From assembly GCF_020400825.1 (NCBI RefSeq), contig NZ_JAINVH010000014.1, forward strand, positions 1-64,000: a stretch of 64,000 nt of DNA, read 5' to 3'. The notes beneath the pieces are model-generated. The model saw only the letters and a list, made by a program, of their open reading frames with translations. It ran no database searches and was not told the origin of the DNA. Positions 59,978 through 64,000 of this stretch are shown here, in pieces (positions within the stretch are counted from its first letter, which is position 1; every line of letters starts with the position of its first letter). The position numbers and the translations under genes were made by a program. This DNA is from Streptomyces sp. HPF1205. GTDB lineage: Bacteria; Actinomycetota; Actinomycetes; Streptomycetales; Streptomycetaceae.

Positions 59978-61752
59978 CCCTCGCCCTGGGCCGGCCGCGG
60001 GTCGGGCTCGCCCTTGTTGGGCCACAGCGCCATCGCCCGCTCGGCCTGCGCGGTGATGGTCAGCGACGGGTTGACGCCGAGGTTCGCGGAGACCGCGGAG
60101 CCGTCGACCACCGAGATGCCGGGGTGCCCGTACAGCCGGTGGTAGGGGTCGATGACGCCGTGGCCGGCGTCCTCCCCGATCGGGCAGCCGCCCAGGAAGT
60201 GCGCGGTCATCGGGCGCTCGGCGGCCTCGCCGATGTTGCTGCCCGCGAAGCCGTTGATCTCCCGGGCCAGCAGCCGGGCGGCCTCCGCGCCCTCGGGGAT
60301 GTGGGTGGGGTTGGGAGCGCCGTGCCCCTGACGGGCGGTCAGCAGGCCCTTGCCCAGCCCCTTGGTCTTCCGGTACGTGGTCAGCGAGTTGTCGCTGGTC
60401 TGCATCACCAGGCCGATGATCGTCCGCTCCGACCACCGGTAGTTGGACAGCGAGCGCAGCGCCAGCACCGGGTGGCGGACGTTGTTGCCGAGGAACTCCG
60501 CCCAGCGCGGCAGCCTGCCCTTGTACGGCGCCGCCAGCGTGGACAGCGAGCCCATCGCGTTCGAGCCGCGGCCGTAGCGCACCGGCTCGATGTGGGTGTG
60601 GTCGTTGGGGTGCACGGAGGAGGTGATGGCCACGCCCTGCGTGAAGTCCGGGATCCGGCCGGGGTGGCGCTTGCGGTAGCGGCGCGCCGAGGTCTGCGCG
60701 CCCACCAGCGCCTCGGAGTTGGTGCGGGTCAGCTCGCCGAGCCGCGCGGACAGGCCGGGCAGCCTGCCTGTGTCGCGCATCGCGTGCAGCAGCGTCTGCG
60801 TCCCGTACGTGCCCGCCGCGAGCACCACGTGGCGGCACCGCAGCACCCGCCGGGGGCCCTTGCCGCGGCGGTCGGTCGGCACGGTGGTGACCTGGTGGCC
60901 GCCCTCGGCGTGCTCGGTGACGTCCACCACGGTGGTCATCGGGTGGATGACGGCGCCGGCGCGCTCCGCGAGGTGCAGGTAGTTCTCGGTGAGCATGTTC
61001 TTGGCGCCGTGCCGGCAGCCGGTCATGCACTCGCCGCACTCGGTGCAGGCCCGGCGCGTGGGACCCGCGCCGCCGAAGTACGGATCGGCGACCTCCTCGC
61101 CGGGCGCCGCCTTCGCCCCTTCCGCACCGCCCGCGTCCTTGCCGTCGCCGAAGAACACGCCGACCGGCGCCATGTGGAAGGTGTCGCCGACCCCCATCGC
61201 CTCGGCCGCGGCCCGCAGGTGCACGTCGGAGGGGGTGAGCGTGGGGTTGAGCCGCACCCCGAGCATGCGCCGCGCCTGGTCGTAGTACGGCTCCAGCTCC
61301 TCCTGCCAGTCGGTGATGTGCCCCCACTGGCGGTCCTGGAAGAAGGCGGGCGGCGGCACGTACAGGGTGTTGGCGTAGTTCAGCGAGCCGCCGCCGACCC
61401 CGGCGCCGGCCAGCACCAGGACGTTGCCGAGGACGTGGATGCGCTGGATCCCGTACAGCCCGAGCGCGGGCGCCCACAGGTAGTCGCGGACGTCCCAGGA
61501 GTTCTTGGGCAGTTCGTGGCGGGCGAAGCGGCGGCCGGCCTCCAGGACGCCGACCCGGTAGCCCTTCTCGGTCAGCCGCAGGGCGGCGACCGAGCCGCCG
61601 AACCCGGAGCCGACCACGATGACGTCGTAGTCGTACGGGTCGTCGCTGCGGGTGTCACTGCCGGTGTCGCGGCCGGTGTCGCGGCCGGTGTCGCGGGCAG
61701 CGTCGCTGCCGTCGGCGTCGTGCGGGCCGGTGCCGTCGGTGTCCTGTGGCAC
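59848..61752 (-). CDS. GMC-type FAD oxidoreductase (cholesterol-oxidase-like)
   Basis: 634 residues. The FAD-binding GSGFGGSVAALRL motif is near residue 50 after a short Asp/Thr/Arg repeat. LVLAGAGVGGGSLNYANTL and the C-terminal HFLGGCPIGED and SVVDGSAVSANLGVNPSLTI motifs are those of actinobacterial GMC enzymes. A cluster CxxCxxCxxxC (CTECGECMTGC) in the middle is unusual for the flavoprotein class. GTG 61752 has GGAGG five bases upstream. It follows the aldehyde dehydrogenase gene by 33 bases, suggesting an alcohol-to-acid pathway. Substrate unknown. Confidence 0.9.
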   Translation of the reverse strand: MPQDTDGTGPHDADGSDAARDTGRDTGRDTGSDTRSDDPYDYDVIVVGSGFGGSVAALRLTEKGYRVGVLEAGRRFARHELPKNSWDVRDYLWAPALGLYGIQRIHVLGNVLVLAGAGVGGGSLNYANTLYVPPPAFFQDRQWGHITDWQEELEPYYDQARRMLGVRLNPTLTPSDVHLRAAAEAMGVGDTFHMAPVGVFFGDGKDAGGAEGAKAAPGEEVADPYFGGAGPTRRACTECGECMTGCRHGAKNMLTENYLHLAERAGAVIHPMTTVVDVTEHAEGGHQVTTVPTDRRGKGPRRVLRCRHVVLAAGTYGTQTLLHAMRDTGRLPGLSARLGELTRTNSEALVGAQTSARRYRKRHPGRIPDFTQGVAITSSVHPNDHTHIEPVRYGRGSNAMGSLSTLAAPYKGRLPRWAEFLGNNVRHPVLALRSLSNYRWSERTIIGLVMQTSDNSLTTYRKTKGLGKGLLTARQGHGAPNPTHIPEGAEAARLLAREINGFAGSNIGEAAERPMTAHFLGGCPIGEDAGHGVIDPYHRLYGHPGISVVDGSAVSANLGVNPSLTITAQAERAMALWPNKGEPDPRPAQGEGYRRIAPVAPAAPAVPEDAFGALRLPLLPVPAVPPKAPAPGKP

Positions 61753-61785
61753 GGGGTCCTCCGGGATTCGGCGGTACGGGGGGGG

Positions 61786-63393
61786 TCAGCGCATCCGCAG
61801 CGTCTTCATCAGCTTCAGGGAGCGGCTGAGGAACGCGGCGTACTTCTCGTCTGTCATGCCCAGGGCCGGCCCCATCGGCAGCAGGCGCTGGGTGGCGACG
61901 GTCTGCGCCTCGGTGTACTTGAGGATGCCCTCCGAGCCGTGCCTGCGGCCGAGTCCCGAGTCCTTCATGCCGCCCATGGGCGCGCGGACGCTGCCGTACG
62001 CGGAGGCGTACGCCTCGTTGACGTTGACCGTGCCGGAGTTCAGCCGGGCGGCGAGGCGCGCGCCCCGGCGCGTGTCGCGGGTCCACACGCTGGAGTTGAG
62101 GCCGTACGAGGTGGCGTTCGCCCGCTCGACGGCCTCGTCCTCGTCGCGGAAGCGGTAGACGGACACCACCGGCCCGAAGGTCTCCTCGGCGCAGACCGCC
62201 ATCGGGGGCTCGACGCCGTCGAGGATCGTCGGCTCGTAGACGTACGGGCCCACGTCCGGCCGCGCGCGGCCGCCGGCCAGCACCCGGGCGCCCTTCTCCC
62301 TGGCCTCCTCGACGTGCCGGGTGACGGTCTCCAGCTGCCGCGGGCCGACCAGCGATCCCATGCCGGCCCCGTAGGCGAGGGAGGTGCCCAGCCTGATCCG
62401 CTTCGTGCGCGCGACGAACTTCTCCAGGAAGGCGTCGGCGACGGACTCGTCGACGAAGAGCCGCTCGATGGAGATGCACAGCTGCCCGGCGGAGGCGAAG
62501 CAGGCGCGGACCGCGCCGTCGGCGGCCTTGTCCAGGTCGGCGTCGCGCAGCACCAGCAGGGCGTTCTTGCCGCCGAGTTCGAGGGAGGCGCCGATCAGGC
62601 GGGCGGCGGCACGCTGGGCGACCTCCCGGCCGGTGCGGGTGGAGCCGGTGAACGAGACGTAGTCGGCGTGCTCGACCACGGCGGGACCGACCACCGGGCC
62701 GTCGCCGATGACGACCTGCCACACGTCGGCGGGCAGCCCGGCCTCGATCATCTGCTCGCGCGCCCACAGGGCGGTCAGCGCGGTCTCGGTGTCGGGCTTC
62801 ATCACCACGGCGTTGCCGGCCGCGAACGCGGGCAGGGCGTCGCCGATGGTCAGCTCGAACGGGTAGTTCCAGGGCGCGATCTGGCCCACCACGCCCTTGG
62901 GCCGGCGCAGTTCGACGGTCTTGGTCAGTACCGGGATGGCTCCGGTGTGCCGCCTGGGCCGCAGGTACGCCGGGGCGCGGAACCCGAAGTGCCGGGCGGC
63001 CATCGCCACCACCTGCACTTCCTCGTGCGCGTGCAGCCGGGTCTTGCCGGTCTCCACCTGGATCAGGTCCAGCACCTCGGCCTGCCGGGCCAGGACCAGG
63101 TCGTGGAACCGCAGCAGGACGGCGGCGCGGCGCCCGGCCGGTACCGCAGCCCAGTCCCGCTGCGCCGCCCGCGCCCGGTCGAACGCCTCGGCCACCTCCC
63201 GCGGGCTCGTCTCCGGCAGGTCGGCCAGCTTCTCGCCGGTCAGCGGGGTGTGGCTCACGGTCCGCCCGGACCCGGTGACGCCTTTCACCAGCCGGGCGAC
63301 CACGTCAGGGGTGACGACGTCGTGCGGCTCCCGGCCGCCGGGGGGCGCGACCGGGTTCGCGTCGGCGGGCGGCGTGCTCGGCGATTCCGTCAT
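61786..63393 (-). CDS. aldehyde dehydrogenase, succinate-semialdehyde type
   Basis: 535 residues. NAD(P)-dependent oxidation of an aldehyde to an acid. The APWNYPFELTIGDALPA, FTGSTRTGREV, LELGGKN (catalytic Glu) and AGQLCISIERLFV (catalytic Cys) motifs are in order, most like the GabD2/SSADH group. ATG 63393 is used. It heads a two-gene operon with the GMC oxidoreductase. Its true substrate could be another short or bulky aldehyde. Confidence 0.9.
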   Translation of the reverse strand: MTESPSTPPADANPVAPPGGREPHDVVTPDVVARLVKGVTGSGRTVSHTPLTGEKLADLPETSPREVAEAFDRARAAQRDWAAVPAGRRAAVLLRFHDLVLARQAEVLDLIQVETGKTRLHAHEEVQVVAMAARHFGFRAPAYLRPRRHTGAIPVLTKTVELRRPKGVVGQIAPWNYPFELTIGDALPAFAAGNAVVMKPDTETALTALWAREQMIEAGLPADVWQVVIGDGPVVGPAVVEHADYVSFTGSTRTGREVAQRAAARLIGASLELGGKNALLVLRDADLDKAADGAVRACFASAGQLCISIERLFVDESVADAFLEKFVARTKRIRLGTSLAYGAGMGSLVGPRQLETVTRHVEEAREKGARVLAGGRARPDVGPYVYEPTILDGVEPPMAVCAEETFGPVVSVYRFRDEDEAVERANATSYGLNSSVWTRDTRRGARLAARLNSGTVNVNEAYASAYGSVRAPMGGMKDSGLGRRHGSEGILKYTEAQTVATQRLLPMGPALGMTDEKYAAFLSRSLKLMKTLRMR

Positions 63394-63527
63394 GCGGGGA
63401 GGTTACGACTGCCGGGCGCCCTGTGGATACCCGTCAGTAGCTGTTTTTGGGGTGAGCTTGCCAACCAAGCCAGTCCCCGGTGGCACTTTCCGGCGAACGG
63501 CTCCCCCGCGGGTACCGGGTGGTCCGG

Positions 63528-64000
63528 TCAGCGCGGCCGGAACGTGGCCCGTGCCGTGTCGAAGGTGTGACGGGCCTCTTCCACGCGCTCGATGGGCGAG
63601 GACAGCCATATGTCGTACATCCGGCCGTCCTGGGTCCAGCACAGGTCGAAGGTGCGGCGCGGGCCGCCGCCGTCCGGGAAGCCGTCGTAGGTGAACTCCC
63701 ACAAGGCGGCGGCCTGTCCGTGCTGGGTGGTGCGGGTGATGATGCCGTCGCGGTAGCCCTGGTACTGGGTGTTCCTGCCCTGCGAGGCGAGGTCCTGGTC
63801 GCGCAGCACGGCGTACGGGCCGCGCGGGTCGGTCCGCTGGCTGCGCTCGCCGAAGCGGAAGGCGTGGTCGGCCGACCAGTAGTAGACCCGCGGCGGCTGG
63901 TCCTGCCGTACGTAGCCGGCGGGCAGCGCCACGGTGAAGCCCGCGGGGTCGTGGACGGTACGGAAACCGGCCGGGGTCGTCGCGGGTCCCGTGGTGGGCG
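63528..64000 (-). CDS. C-terminal part of an unidentified protein, gene continues past the window
   Basis: About 157 residues are visible; the frame is open to the right edge. The segment (PAGYVRQD, VYYWSADHAFRFGE, TFDLCWTQDGRMYDIWL, ATFRP at the end) resembles the extracellular C-terminal domain of Streptomyces membrane serine/threonine kinases or related exported proteins. No kinase motif is in view, so the assignment is weak. It is upstream of the aldehyde dehydrogenase gene on the same strand. Confidence 0.7.
   Translation of the reverse strand, partial: PTTGPATTPAGFRTVHDPAGFTVALPAGYVRQDQPPRVYYWSADHAFRFGERSQRTDPRGPYAVLRDQDLASQGRNTQYQGYRDGIITRTTQHGQAAALWEFTYDGFPDGGGPRRTFDLCWTQDGRMYDIWLSSPIERVEEARHTFDTARATFRPR

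Noticed and set aside
59701..63570. 1289-codon plus-strand frame
   Set aside because: Antisense to the GMC oxidoreductase and aldehyde dehydrogenase genes, both full of family motifs.

Overview
The window is a chromosomal segment of a Streptomyces or close relative. The base composition is very GC-rich with strong GC bias at third codon positions. Gene content includes an SCO4848-family membrane protein, DUF3017, DUF6350, c-di-AMP-riboswitch cell-wall hydrolases, icmB and sucCD. Start codons are often GTG, twice TTG, and there are several probable leaderless transcripts. I see no tRNA, rRNA, CRISPR array, intact insertion sequence or prophage. Most of it is ordinary core chromosome; accessory-looking patches are at about 0.3-0.9 kb, 39.4-40.0 kb and 49-52 kb.

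Layout. 0-2.7 kb: a broken tetR gene interrupted by a segment carrying a small membrane-protein gene, then a 90-residue unknown gene, a DUF2637 protein and an SCO4848-family protein. 2.9-10.2 kb: a D,D-carboxypeptidase and a decaprenylphosphoryl-arabinose-type set (gtrA-like, ubiA-like phosphoribosyltransferase, PAP2 phosphatase, dprE1, dprE2) with a YihY protein. 10.4-19.7 kb: histidine phosphatase with a hairpin over its ribosome binding site, 2H phosphoesterase, trpS, rocD, a DMT-like permease, an AhpD-like protein divergent from a MocR regulator, mdh, an HTH membrane protein. 20-30.8 kb: DUF3017-folD, RDD protein, purN-purH, DUF6350, a sigma-like protein and sucC-sucD.

31.2-39.4 kb is the most interesting part: two divergent operons, moxR-DUF5682-VWA on the minus strand and SWIM-DUF5691 on the plus strand. 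The set resembles the uncharacterised E. coli yehL/M/P/Q cluster. The shared intergenic region carries a 14-bp inverted repeat whose arms match the actinobacterial RecA-independent DNA-damage promoter motif (PafBC type). The plus-strand copy is a perfect match, with its -10 box placed for a leaderless transcript of the SWIM gene. This suggests that a poorly understood AAA+/VWA/SWIM system is DNA-damage inducible here.

40-49 kb: icmB, a lipase-like hydrolase, an M23 peptidase, the UvrD/PcrA helicase, and two tandem NlpC/P60 hydrolases, the second under a ydaO-type c-di-AMP riboswitch. 49-57 kb: Uma2 protein, GH25 lysozyme, DUF2231 protein, a small CxxC protein, and a PspC-type kinase/regulator pair divergent from a PspC-toastrack membrane protein (LiaFSR-like logic). 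57-64 kb: DoxX, guaA, a probable aromatic leader peptide and terminator ahead of a chorismate mutase, a GMC oxidoreductase, a succinate-semialdehyde-type dehydrogenase and the 3' end of an unfinished gene.
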